This document shows positions 44,262 to 52,392 of a stretch of 64,000 bases of DNA, one piece after another; positions within the stretch are counted from its first letter, which is position 1, and every line of letters begins with the position of its first letter. Source of the DNA: Enterococcus faecium (GTDB lineage: Bacteria; Bacillota; Bacilli; Lactobacillales; Enterococcaceae); contig NZ_CP118955.1 of NCBI RefSeq assembly GCF_029023785.1, positions 1,610,501-1,674,500 of the forward strand. The letters run 5' to 3'. The position numbers and the translations under genes were made by a program. Below the pieces are notes generated by a model. That model was not told where the DNA came from, did not search any database, and worked only from the letters and a program-made list of their open reading frames with translations.

Positions 44262-44275
44262 TGTCAACGCTTTCA
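44262..44275. promoter_or_regulatory. cre-like CcpA site in the divergent gat/deoR control region
   Basis: TGTCAACGCTTTCA matches TGNAANCGNWNNCA with one mismatch. It sits between the two divergent units and suggests glucose repression of one or both. Confidence 0.6.
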
Positions 44276-44389
44276 AAAGAAATTTATTTTGTTAAATTTG
44301 ATCTACTTGAAAATAAAATCGTTTATCTATATAATTAAGAAGAACAAAGTCGAACAAAAATTGACTTTTATGTTAAAGGAGTAATTCAT

Positions 44390-45181
44390 ATGCTGAAAAA
44401 AGAAAGACAAGAACGAATCATTACGTTATTAGAGAAAGATTTTTATTTAACTAATTCAGAAATCGCTAACAAATTAGGCGTATCAGAAATGACCATACGC
44501 CGAGATGTCACTGAATTAGCAAAAAAAAATAAAGTAAAAAAGCTATATGGTGGCGTTGAACGAAAGGAACCTTATAATCGAGAACTATCGACTCAAGAAA
44601 AGATTGATACGAATGTAGCCGAAAAAAAATATATTGGTCAAGTCATGAACAGTATGATTCCCGATAATTCTACTATTTATGTCGGTGCTGGAACAACGAT
44701 CCTATATGCACTCCCTTTCATTCAAAAGAAAAATCTATTTGTAATTACAAATAGTTTGATTGCTTTCAACTATTTAAAGAATCATACAAGTTATCGAATT
44801 TTACTTACTGGTGGCGAATTTTCTCCTATTACAGAAGAGTTCATTGGGGAAGTTGCAGAAAGATCTTTTGAAAGTTTGAATGTCGATATCTCTTTCGCTG
44901 CAACAAACGGCATATTTGATAACAATGTGACAACCGCTCAATTTATTGAGGGAAATATTCAGAACGCAGCGCTCAATGCAGCAAAAATCAAATGTATTGT
45001 TGCAGATTATTCAAAATTAAATAAATCAGATGTCTATACTTTTAGAAAATTAACCGATTTTGATTATCTAATAACCGATAATCATTTATCAAAACAAGAT
45101 TTCCATCATTATTCAAAATACTTAACCATATTAAAGGAGCCAAAAAATGATACTGACAATCACGATGAACCCATCCATTGA
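44390..45181 (+). CDS. DeoR-family sugar operon regulator
   Basis: 263 residues. N-terminal helix-turn-helix (NSEIANKLGVSEMTIRRDVT) and a C-terminal phosphosugar-sensing domain (IYVGAGTTILYALPF, ITNSLIAFNYL, LLTGGEFSP). Such proteins repress sugar operons until a phosphorylated intermediate binds. It is divergent from the gat-type operon and overlaps the kinase gene by 35 bases, so both the PTS operon and kinase are likely targets. AAAGGAG precedes the ATG. Confidence 0.9.
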   Translation: MLKKERQERIITLLEKDFYLTNSEIANKLGVSEMTIRRDVTELAKKNKVKKLYGGVERKEPYNRELSTQEKIDTNVAEKKYIGQVMNSMIPDNSTIYVGAGTTILYALPFIQKKNLFVITNSLIAFNYLKNHTSYRILLTGGEFSPITEEFIGEVAERSFESLNVDISFAATNGIFDNNVTTAQFIEGNIQNAALNAAKIKCIVADYSKLNKSDVYTFRKLTDFDYLITDNHLSKQDFHHYSKYLTILKEPKNDTDNHDEPIH

Positions 45182-46100
45182 TTCCATTTATTTTACAAAA
45201 CACTTTGAATTAGGTACGATGACACGCTTTGCTTCTCCGGTACGCTATGTAGGCGGCAAGGGAATCAATTGCGGACGAGCTTCTGCTCTACTAGGTTCAT
45301 CAGTTATTTTAACGGGGTTTTTGGGCGGTTATTTTGGCAGTATGATTCAAGATATGCTGAAAAATGAAAATTTGTTTGATTTGCATTTTTTACCTATTGC
45401 AGAAGAATCAAGAGGTGCCGTCACGATCATGCATGATGATGAAACGCAGACAGAGCTAGTGGAAGCTGGTCCTGAAATAGCAGATACTACTATCAAAAAA
45501 TTAATGAATGATATCAAACAAATCAGTAAAAATAATTACCTTTCAGTCATTACAATAAATGGTTCTGTTAACAATCCAGATCCCTTTTTGTATGCTAAAT
45601 TATTACAATATATCAAAGAACAAATAGATCCTTCCACCTATATATTAATGGATATATCTGGACAACATCTCCGTGAAGTCTTAGCAAATAAGTATAAACC
45701 GATGTTCATCAAACCTAATATCCATGAGTTTTCAGATATCATCCATCAAAAAATTACTCAAAAAAGCGACATAAAACACCATCTAAAAACAAATCCACTA
45801 TTTAAAGATATTGATGTTATCATGATTTCTTGCGGCTCGTATGGTGCAGTAGTCAAAGTAAAAGAAGAATTTTGGAATGTTGAGATCCCTAAGATTCCTA
45901 TCATTAATACAACAGGCTCTGGGGATGCCACTGTTGGAGGTTTTGCTCATTCATTAGAACAGAATTATCCTTTAAAAGAATGTGTAAGGTACGCAATGGC
46001 TTGCGGCATGTCGAATGCACAGCAATCAGAAGTCGGGAAAGTTATTCCAGCTGATGTAAAAAATTTAGCAAAAAGCATTAAAATCACAGAAATGAAATAA
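45147..46100 (+). CDS. PfkB-family ketose-phosphate kinase (1-phosphofructokinase/tagatose-6-P kinase type)
   Basis: 317 residues, ribokinase fold. MILTITMNPSIDSIYF and GGKGINCGRASALLGS are the family N-terminal signature, and NTTGSGDATVGGFAH carries the catalytic aspartate. It phosphorylates a hexose monophosphate to a bisphosphate. With the class II aldolase on the other side it can complete a ketose-phosphate route. AAAGGAG inside the deoR end supports the overlapping start. A repeat block follows. Confidence 0.88.
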   Translation: MILTITMNPSIDSIYFTKHFELGTMTRFASPVRYVGGKGINCGRASALLGSSVILTGFLGGYFGSMIQDMLKNENLFDLHFLPIAEESRGAVTIMHDDETQTELVEAGPEIADTTIKKLMNDIKQISKNNYLSVITINGSVNNPDPFLYAKLLQYIKEQIDPSTYILMDISGQHLREVLANKYKPMFIKPNIHEFSDIIHQKITQKSDIKHHLKTNPLFKDIDVIMISCGSYGAVVKVKEEFWNVEIPKIPIINTTGSGDATVGGFAHSLEQNYPLKECVRYAMACGMSNAQQSEVGKVIPADVKNLAKSIKITEMK

Positions 46101-46136
46101 ATAGTACAAAGTAAATAATTGTTTATATGAAATGAG

Positions 46137-46610
46137 ACACAAAGAGACTGTGACAAAAAACGTGTGTACCGACCCCCAAAAGTTAGATTTTTTGGTCTAA
46201 CTTTTGGGAGTCGGTACAGTGTCACAGTCCTTTTTTCGAATAAACGGTGTTCTCATGCCAACTCCTCGGTCACAAGTCACAATATTCAACAAACATGAGA
46301 AGCTATTTTTTGAAATTGCTACTTGTGACTCAGAGTTAAACGGCAGGCTCACGACCTCTTGGTATAAACGGTGTTCAAAAGCCAGTTTCTCGGTATTAAG
46401 CCAAATTTATGCAAAAATGTGGAAAGCCATTTTCACAAAATTTTTCTTAATACTCGAAACTAAGCGGCTTTTTCACAACCTCTTCTTTAAACGGTGCTCA
46501 AAAGCTTGCATCTGCGCTAATGAGTCCAACCAAGTCAAAAATGAGGAGCTTTTTTGGCTGTCCTTATTACTTGATGCAGGGCAGTTTTTTCATAATCTCT
46601 TTTAGATTAA
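46137..46610. repeat. Largest composite repeat block, at least four modules
   Basis: The first hairpin (GAGACTGTGACA / GTGTCACAGTCC) is split by an inserted palindrome at 46165-46217. The 110-base module (46245-46360) follows, ending GGCAGGCTCACGACCTCTT. A third module runs from AAACGGTGTTCAAAAGCC to GGCTTTTTCACAACCTCTT, and a fourth begins AAACGGTGCTCAAAAGC. Each module starts AAACGGTGYTC and ends TCAC(A/G)ACCTCTT. The open frames inside are not believable genes. Confidence 0.8.
46165..46217. mobile_element. Palindromic insert resembling fused IS3-type ends
   Basis: GTACCGACCCCCAAAAGTTAG on one side and CTAACTTTTGGGAGTCGGTAC on the other, with a short ATTTTTTGGT centre. It sits inside the loop side of the repeat hairpin, flanked by GTGT on both sides, which reads as a four-base target duplication. 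The arms resemble terminal repeats of IS3/IS150-group elements. No transposase is present. Confidence 0.55.
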
Positions 46611-46620
46611 ATCCTTTTGG

Positions 46621-47595
46621 TTACACAAGGTTCTCTTCAAAGAATGTTGCCATTTTTTCAAATGGAATGATGTCTGTCTGGTCGTATAGATCTGTATGGG
46701 ATGCTCCCGGAATGATCATGAGTTCCTTGTTGTCACCTTTTAGTTCTTTGAAAGCGTCCTCCCCAAAGTAACGTGAATGAGCTTTTTCCCCGTGAATGAC
46801 TAAGACTGCATGACGGATTTCTGGAATATAATGCAATAGTTTTGCATTCATAAGTGACAACCCTGATGTCCTATTCCAACCATCATTGGAGTTTAAAGAA
46901 CGGACATGATATCCGCGGTCTGTTTTATAATACGCATGATAGTCTTTGACAAATTGAGGAGCATCTTCAGGCAACGGATCAACCACACCTCCAGCACGTG
47001 CGTAGTCCCCTTGTTTGAAATCAATGATGCGTTGTGCATTTAATTCTTCACGCATTTCATATCGGGCATTTTCATCCATAACATCGAAGTAGCCATTTGC
47101 TGTTACTCGAGTCATGTCATACATTGTGGAAACAACTGTTGCTTTGACCCGCGTATCGATAGCTGCTGCATTCAATGCCATACCTCCCCATCCACAAATA
47201 CCAATGATTCCGATTCTCTCAGGGTTTACATTTTTTTGTACAGATAAAAAGTCTACTGCCGCTTGGAAATCTTCCGTATTGATATCAGGCGAAGCAACAT
47301 ATCGAGGTACTCCTCCGCTTTCTCCTGTAAACGATGGATCAAACGCAATCGTTAAAAAGCCTCTTTCAGCCATCGTCTGCGCATATAGACCAGACGATTG
47401 TTCCTTCACTGCACCAAATGGCCCGCTCACAGCGATTGCCGGCAATTTCTTTTCACTTACTTCTTTTGGTTCATATAAATCAGCGACTAATGTGATACCA
47501 AAACGATTCGGGAAGCTCACCTTTCGATGATTGACTTGATTGCTTTTTGGAAATACTTTGTCCCATTCTTGTGTGATGTTTAATTCTTTATTCAT
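46621..47595 (-). CDS. Dienelactone-hydrolase-like alpha/beta hydrolase
   Basis: 324 residues. The elbow reads IIGICGWGGMALNAAAID, with Cys in place of Ser (GxCxG), as in dienelactone hydrolases. AVSGPFGAVKEQSSGLYAQ and FDPSFTGESGGVPRY are conserved in a family often annotated as acetylxylan-esterase or Xaa-Pro-peptidase-like. The histidine lies in IIPGASHTDLYDQ. The natural substrate is unknown. It is divergent from a MerR regulator and its promoter has the 19-base spacer of MerR-activated promoters. Confidence 0.8.
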   Translation of the reverse strand: MNKELNITQEWDKVFPKSNQVNHRKVSFPNRFGITLVADLYEPKEVSEKKLPAIAVSGPFGAVKEQSSGLYAQTMAERGFLTIAFDPSFTGESGGVPRYVASPDINTEDFQAAVDFLSVQKNVNPERIGIIGICGWGGMALNAAAIDTRVKATVVSTMYDMTRVTANGYFDVMDENARYEMREELNAQRIIDFKQGDYARAGGVVDPLPEDAPQFVKDYHAYYKTDRGYHVRSLNSNDGWNRTSGLSLMNAKLLHYIPEIRHAVLVIHGEKAHSRYFGEDAFKELKGDNKELMIIPGASHTDLYDQTDIIPFEKMATFFEENLV

Positions 47596-47647
47596 ATTCT
47601 AGACTCTCCTTTGATCAAAATTGACATTTGCTTTTGAATGTATTATT

Positions 47648-47678
47648 ATGATAAAACTTAAACTTAACTTTAGGTCAA
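47648..47678 (-). promoter_or_regulatory. MerR-type promoter (19-base spacer) of the hydrolase gene
   Basis: Minus strand TTGACC, 19-base spacer, TATCAT. The spacer is dyad-symmetric (CTAAAGTTAAGTTTAAG). MerR regulators distort such over-long spacers to activate, and the divergent gene encodes one. Confidence 0.7.
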
Positions 47679-47709
47679 GGTAAAAATTTTATTTTAGGAG
47701 GATTTTTTT

Positions 47710-48144
47710 ATGTATTCCATTGGACAAGTGTCTGAAATGTTTGGATTGCCTGTTTCTACTTTACGTTATTACGACAAAGAGGGATTATTTCCTGATATCC
47801 AGCGTGTTTCTGGTATTAGAAAATTTTCAGAGAATGAGTTAGAGGCTTTAAGAGTCATTGACTGTTTGAAAAAATCTGGTTTAGAAATAAAAGACATTAA
47901 GCAATTCATGGAATGGAGCAAAGAAGGCAGTAAGACATTTGAGGTTCGTAAAGAACTATTTGAAAAACAAAAAGAAGTAGTAGAAAAAGAAATAGCAAAA
48001 TTAGAAAGAGTACTCGCTATGCTAAACTACAAAAGCTGGTACTATGAAGAAGCAATAAAAGCCGGCAATGAAGAAGCCGTATTGACAATGATTCCTGATG
48101 ATTTACCCCAACATGTAAAAGAAGCTTATGAACATTCTCATTGA
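47710..48144 (+). CDS. MerR family transcriptional regulator
   Basis: 144 residues. The N-terminal winged helix is YSIGQVSEMFGLPVSTLRYY followed by DKEGLFPDIQR. A long dimerisation coiled coil (about 75-115) and a short effector tail without cysteines follow, so it is unlikely to be a metal sensor. It probably senses an organic molecule and activates the divergent hydrolase gene. AGGAGGA precedes the ATG. Confidence 0.9.
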   Translation: MYSIGQVSEMFGLPVSTLRYYDKEGLFPDIQRVSGIRKFSENELEALRVIDCLKKSGLEIKDIKQFMEWSKEGSKTFEVRKELFEKQKEVVEKEIAKLERVLAMLNYKSWYYEEAIKAGNEEAVLTMIPDDLPQHVKEAYEHSH

Positions 48145-48194
48145 ACAAACGGATAACTCGCTTTCCTTCTCTATGAACTTCATGAAAACATGAA

Positions 48195-48230
48195 TAAACA
48201 CCTCTAACTGATTGTTAGAAGTGTTTATTT
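48195..48230. terminator. Terminator between merR and the monooxygenase gene
   Basis: TAAACACcTCTAAC / GTTAGAAGTGTTTA with a five-base loop and a T-run. Confidence 0.85.
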
Positions 48231-48268
48231 TTTCACTCAAGTATCCTGCACTTACAGAAATATCCTTT

Positions 48269-49291
48269 TTACCGCCATCCTAATTCTGGAGCGATATCTT
48301 TTACGATTGTTTCAAGCAAGTGCATGTTGTATTCTACCCCCAAAGTATTAGGAATCGTGACAAGTACTGTGTCTGCTTCTTTGATTGCTTCATCTTCAGC
48401 TAGCTCCTTGATTAATTGATCAGGTTCACCAGCAAAAGTTTTTCCAAAAATCGTCGGGTTCCGGTGATAAGCAAGATAGCCGACAGCATCTTGTTGCGGA
48501 CTACCGTCTTGTCCAAATAAGCGTCGATCCAAATCAGTGGTGATTGGCTGAATCGAGCGAGTAACTAATGTTCTTGGTTCAAAATCATGACCTGCTTGCT
48601 TCCACGCTTCTTTATACGCACGTAATTGGTTTGCTTGTTGGATATGGAATGGCTCATGGGATTCGTAATTGACTAATGTAGATGATTGCAGATTCATTCC
48701 ATGTTGTGCTGCCCAGATTGCCGTTTGCTGCGAACCAGCTCCCCACCAGATTCTTTGTCGTAATCCTTCTGAATAAGGTTCTATCCGTAATTTTCCTGAT
48801 CCTTGTGGGAACATTGGTTGAGGATTTGGTTCTGCAAATGGTTTTCCTTCAAGTAATTCCAAGAATTCAAGGCTGCGTTCCCGTGTTACCACTTTGATTT
48901 CTTCTTCACTGTAATCATAACCAAAGTATTTCCAGCCATCTAGAACTTGTTCAGGTGAACCACGCCCCACTCCTAGTTGCACTCTTCCTTGCGTGATGAT
49001 ATCTGTCAATCCGGCATTTTCTGCCATATAATAAGGGTTTTCATATCGCATATCAATAAGTCCTGTACCGATTTCAATCTTACTTGTCTTTGCGCCGATT
49101 GCCGCTAGCAAAGGAAACGGCGACCCAATCTGAGGGGCAAAATGATGTACGCGGAAAAACGCTCCGTCCACTCCGATTTTTTCTGCTTCCACTGCTAAAT
49201 CGATTGATTGCAAATAAGCATCTTGAGCTGTTTTCACGAGCGATCCTTGCTCCATCCAATGTCCAAAGCTTAAAAAGCCGATTTTTTTCAA
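48269..49291 (-). CDS. LLM-class flavin-dependent oxidoreductase
   Basis: About 340 residues, luciferase-like TIM barrel using FMNH2 or F420-like chemistry; in Firmicutes FMN is expected. LGFLSFGHW-like start (KKIGFLSFGHWMEQGS), VQLGVGRGSPEQVLDGWKYF and RIWWGAGSQQTAIWAAQHG are characteristic. The open frame begins at TTG 49309, but GGAGGAGGT lies seven bases before the TTG at 49291, which is the better start. Substrate unknown. Monocistronic. Confidence 0.85.
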   Translation of the reverse strand: MKKIGFLSFGHWMEQGSLVKTAQDAYLQSIDLAVEAEKIGVDGAFFRVHHFAPQIGSPFPLLAAIGAKTSKIEIGTGLIDMRYENPYYMAENAGLTDIITQGRVQLGVGRGSPEQVLDGWKYFGYDYSEEEIKVVTRERSLEFLELLEGKPFAEPNPQPMFPQGSGKLRIEPYSEGLRQRIWWGAGSQQTAIWAAQHGMNLQSSTLVNYESHEPFHIQQANQLRAYKEAWKQAGHDFEPRTLVTRSIQPITTDLDRRLFGQDGSPQQDAVGYLAYHRNPTIFGKTFAGEPDQLIKELAEDEAIKEADTVLVTIPNTLGVEYNMHLLETIVKDIAPELGWR

Positions 49292-49683
49292 GGTATTGAC
49301 CTCCTCCAACCCTACAAAAATGGAAGGTTTTTTATTTTTAATATGAACTGATTCTACTACTTTTTTTCTTAAAAGACGAATAATTGTTCTCGCGTCATAT
49401 TCAAGAAATCTATCGGCTTACAATCACCCTGCTTTCTTCATCATCTGCCATGTCTTAATCTCTTTTAATAGTCTTTCCCATCGTTGTTTTTTGACTCAAA
49501 ATGATTGTTTCTAACGTGTATTTATGGTAAAAAAGACAGGATGAGTTCTTTGTACACATCAATTTATACGCTGAACAACAAGAAACATATAAACTAAGAA
49601 ACCCATTGTTTTTTTCGCTCCATCATATAGAGTTTTCTTTAGATAAACAGTTACATTTACTAATATATAACGGAGGAAATCAA

Positions 49684-50106
49684 ATGAAAAAAATTTATTT
49701 TTTATGTACAGGCAATTCTTGCCGCAGTCAAATAGCAGAAGGCTACGCGCGTAAATATCTGCCTCCTTCAAAGTTTGAGATAAGAAGTGCGGGGATCGAG
49801 ACACATGGTTTGAATCCAAGAGCTGTAAAAATCATGGCAGAAGACGGCATCGATATTTCCAAACAAACGTCTGATTTGATTGATAGATATTACTTTGCTC
49901 AGGCAGACTTGATTATTACACTTTGTGGTGATGCCAAAGACAAGTGCCCTGCCGTTCCAAACAATCACGAACACCTTCACTGGGACCTAAAAGATCCTGC
50001 ACAAGCTGTCGGGAGCGAAGAAGAAATATTAGCGGAATTCAGAAAAGTCAGAGAAGTAATCAAAAGAAAAGTTTTAGATTTAAATCAACGTACATCGATT
50101 GTATAA
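49684..50106 (+). CDS. Thioredoxin-dependent arsenate reductase / LMW phosphatase family
   Basis: 140 residues. The phosphatase loop CTGNSCRS begins at Cys8 with Arg14, and Cys81 and Cys88 lie in [11 protein letters not shown]. This three-cysteine relay is that of thioredoxin-coupled ArsC (Cys10, Cys82, Cys89 in Staphylococcus), so arsenate reduction is more likely than protein-tyrosine dephosphorylation. No arsR or arsB is nearby. CGGAGGAAA precedes the ATG at 49684; the frame upstream to 49606 is unsupported. The 370 bases before it hold no clear gene or promoter. Confidence 0.85.
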   Translation: MKKIYFLCTGNSCRSQIAEGYARKYLPPSKFEIRSAGIETHGLNPRAVKIMAEDGIDISKQTSDLIDRYYFAQADLIITLCGDAKDKCPAVPNNHEHLHWDLKDPAQAVGSEEEILAEFRKVREVIKRKVLDLNQRTSIV

Positions 50107-50272
50107 AAAAGTATTCAAAATGATTTTTCAAGCACTAAGAAACAAGGTTAGAAAATAGTTTTCCATATTTTACAAAATTGTGCCTTATTGCCGACAGATT
50201 GTCTCTTGAACACCGTTTACCAGTAGTCAAGACAATGTAAGCAACTATTAAAAATTATAAGAAACTCAAAAT

Positions 50273-50312
50273 AAAAGGATGTGACCAACTTGGGCCACAT
50301 CCCCTTTTTTTG
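50273..50312. terminator. Terminator between arsC and the PRD regulator
   Basis: AAGGATGTG / CACATCCCC stem with a T-run. Nearby TGAACACCGTTTA (50207) is the reverse of the AAACGGTGTTCA block of the dispersed repeats. Confidence 0.7.
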
Positions 50313-50383
50313 TATTTAGTTTTTCAACTTCAAATAAATAGATAGAATTATTATAAATATAAAGGCAGTTTTTTAATATCTAC

Positions 50384-52306
50384 TTATTCATAACTAGACA
50401 ACAACGTTAAAATCTCTAGTGGATGATTGGATTGCATCAACTGTGCCATTTGTTCTGGTTGCTTTTCTAAATAATGAATAACAGAAAAAATTTTTTTGAA
50501 CTCTGCATGTTTCAAATCCTTTCTCTTTATTGCTAACAGCAGTACGATACGTATCTGTTCCCCATGCCATAGGATCGGTTCTTTCATTGTTGCAATAGAA
50601 ATCATCGAATGTTTTACATACAGCGGATTACCGTGAGGAATCGTTACAAATGGTGCCACTCTAGTACTGGCGTGACGGTCTCGTTCCAAGACAGAATCGA
50701 CGAATTCCGGCTCCACATAATGATGTTCTGCTAAGACATTCCCCATAAAGTTTAAAATATCTACTGGGTCAGTCCATTCAAGCTGAGGAAAGATCAAAAA
50801 TGGATGAGTAAAGCTTGCTAGATCAAACGTTTTTTTCTTCTTGATAGGTACATGTTCCAGCATATATTTTGTCAAATAGGCCAGATCAGTTTCTGTGATC
50901 ATGGGTGAAATCTCGATTACTGGAATATTTTCATGTTTAAACGGTAATGTAGCCAAAATAAAATCAACAGGTGGAAAGTCTTCCCTCTCTAGTTCTGGCT
51001 TATATTCAATTAAATCTATAATCGTTAATTCAGGAAGTTCTCTGTTCAGCCGTGCTTCAAGAAAAGTAGCCATAGCTTTCGAATATTCACTAACTAAAAC
51101 GGCTTGGTATCTTCTACTTTTCTGATGTTTGTGTCGCTCGATCGCCGCTTGAAAATGGATCGTTAAATAAGCTGTCTCATCTTGCGGAACATAAAAATTT
51201 TCTTTCTCAAAATAATCTTCTAGAATCAACTGTAAAACTAAAAAAAGTTGTGTGTACGTACTAAATACGTTTTTCGTCAATGGATTAGAAATCTGCAAGC
51301 CATAATGGAGTCGAAAATAGGTCGAAGATAAATGAGACCTTAAGTTTTGTTTCAGTAACTGATCTTCTTTCAATGAATAACCTAAAAACTGCTCCACTTG
51401 TACAATCAAATGATCAGCAAGTGCGCTAGATTCCTTTTGAAAACGTGTGGCTGCTTGTGAATTTGTAAAAAGATTGGCGATACGCAAAGCCAGATAATTG
51501 ATTTCATCAGGAGAAAATTCAATTGGATAGATGGTGGCTAGTTTTGCTAATATTTGACTACTTAACTTTTGTGCTTGGGTGTGTTCCACGACTTCGTTTT
51601 CGTCTTTACTTAATTTCACTTTCTGGTACTGTTTCATTCGCTCGAGCATAAAGTAGATGTGAATCTCCACACTAGCCAGTCCATTCGGCTGTTCTAAATG
51701 ATTTTCATAAAAAACATCTTGTAATGTATGTTGGATAACTTTTAATGTATCTTTAGCGAAGAATTCTTTCAACGACGGACTTTGCGGATCTTCTTTCTGC
51801 ATATTTCGTAATGTCTTAACAAGCAACTGTCTTTTTTCTTGTTCATCGCCTTTAAGAAAAGTTCCTAGTTTTGTTTTGGATACTAGCTGTAAATGGTGAT
51901 ACTCAAAAAAGCTTTGCAACTCTGTCAATTCTTTACGAATCGTACGTTTTCCAACATATAGTTTTTCTGAAAGTTCTTCAAGACTAAATCCGTCTTTTGC
52001 TACTAGCAGATGGAAAATCAATAACTGACGAAGCTGTTTTTTATCCATTTCTGTTTGAGTCTCTTCATTAAGCGCTCGTTTCAGTTGTTCCCTTTCGTGA
52101 GGCAGACCATTCAACAAGATACCTGTACCTTTTTTTCTTTCAAACATTAAAGGCAGATGTTTGTCTCTCAACCAAGTTTCAATGGTATTCAAATCGCTAT
52201 GAATCGTTCTTTCTGACACATGGAAATGCTCTGCTAGCTTTTTTGTTGTTATATAATTATTGTTCTCACTTAATTGATAGATCAAAGATTGCTGACGCTG
52301 ATTCAT
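50384..52306 (-). CDS. PRD-containing PTS transcription regulator (MtlR/LicR type)
   Basis: About 640 residues from the ATG at 52306. Two N-terminal helix-turn-helix domains (TTKKLAEHFHVSERTIHSDL, SLEELSEKLYVGKRTIRKEL), two PRD domains (about 180-400), an EIIB-like segment (410-480) and a C-terminal EIIA domain with the histidine in VTIPHGNPLYVKHS. Activity is tuned by phosphorylation from HPr and the PTS. It starts 87 bases after the fructose-type PTS gene on the same strand and probably activates it. Confidence 0.88.
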   Translation of the reverse strand: MNQRQQSLIYQLSENNNYITTKKLAEHFHVSERTIHSDLNTIETWLRDKHLPLMFERKKGTGILLNGLPHEREQLKRALNEETQTEMDKKQLRQLLIFHLLVAKDGFSLEELSEKLYVGKRTIRKELTELQSFFEYHHLQLVSKTKLGTFLKGDEQEKRQLLVKTLRNMQKEDPQSPSLKEFFAKDTLKVIQHTLQDVFYENHLEQPNGLASVEIHIYFMLERMKQYQKVKLSKDENEVVEHTQAQKLSSQILAKLATIYPIEFSPDEINYLALRIANLFTNSQAATRFQKESSALADHLIVQVEQFLGYSLKEDQLLKQNLRSHLSSTYFRLHYGLQISNPLTKNVFSTYTQLFLVLQLILEDYFEKENFYVPQDETAYLTIHFQAAIERHKHQKSRRYQAVLVSEYSKAMATFLEARLNRELPELTIIDLIEYKPELEREDFPPVDFILATLPFKHENIPVIEISPMITETDLAYLTKYMLEHVPIKKKKTFDLASFTHPFLIFPQLEWTDPVDILNFMGNVLAEHHYVEPEFVDSVLERDRHASTRVAPFVTIPHGNPLYVKHSMISIATMKEPILWHGEQIRIVLLLAIKRKDLKHAEFKKIFSVIHYLEKQPEQMAQLMQSNHPLEILTLLSSYE

Positions 52307-52392
52307 AATGTGCAGAAACTCCCTTCTAAATAAAAAATCGATCATGATAACACATCTATTATGTCTCATCACGGTCGATTTTTCATCTTATG

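Noticed and set aside
46204..46771. Plus-strand frames of 133 and 83 codons in the repeat block
   Set aside because: They run through palindromic repeat modules and then antisense to the hydrolase gene, with no ribosome sites.
49310..49683. Promoter TTGACT near 49490 before arsC
   Set aside because: No -10 element lies at 16-18 bases; the nearest AT hexamer is 23 bases away.
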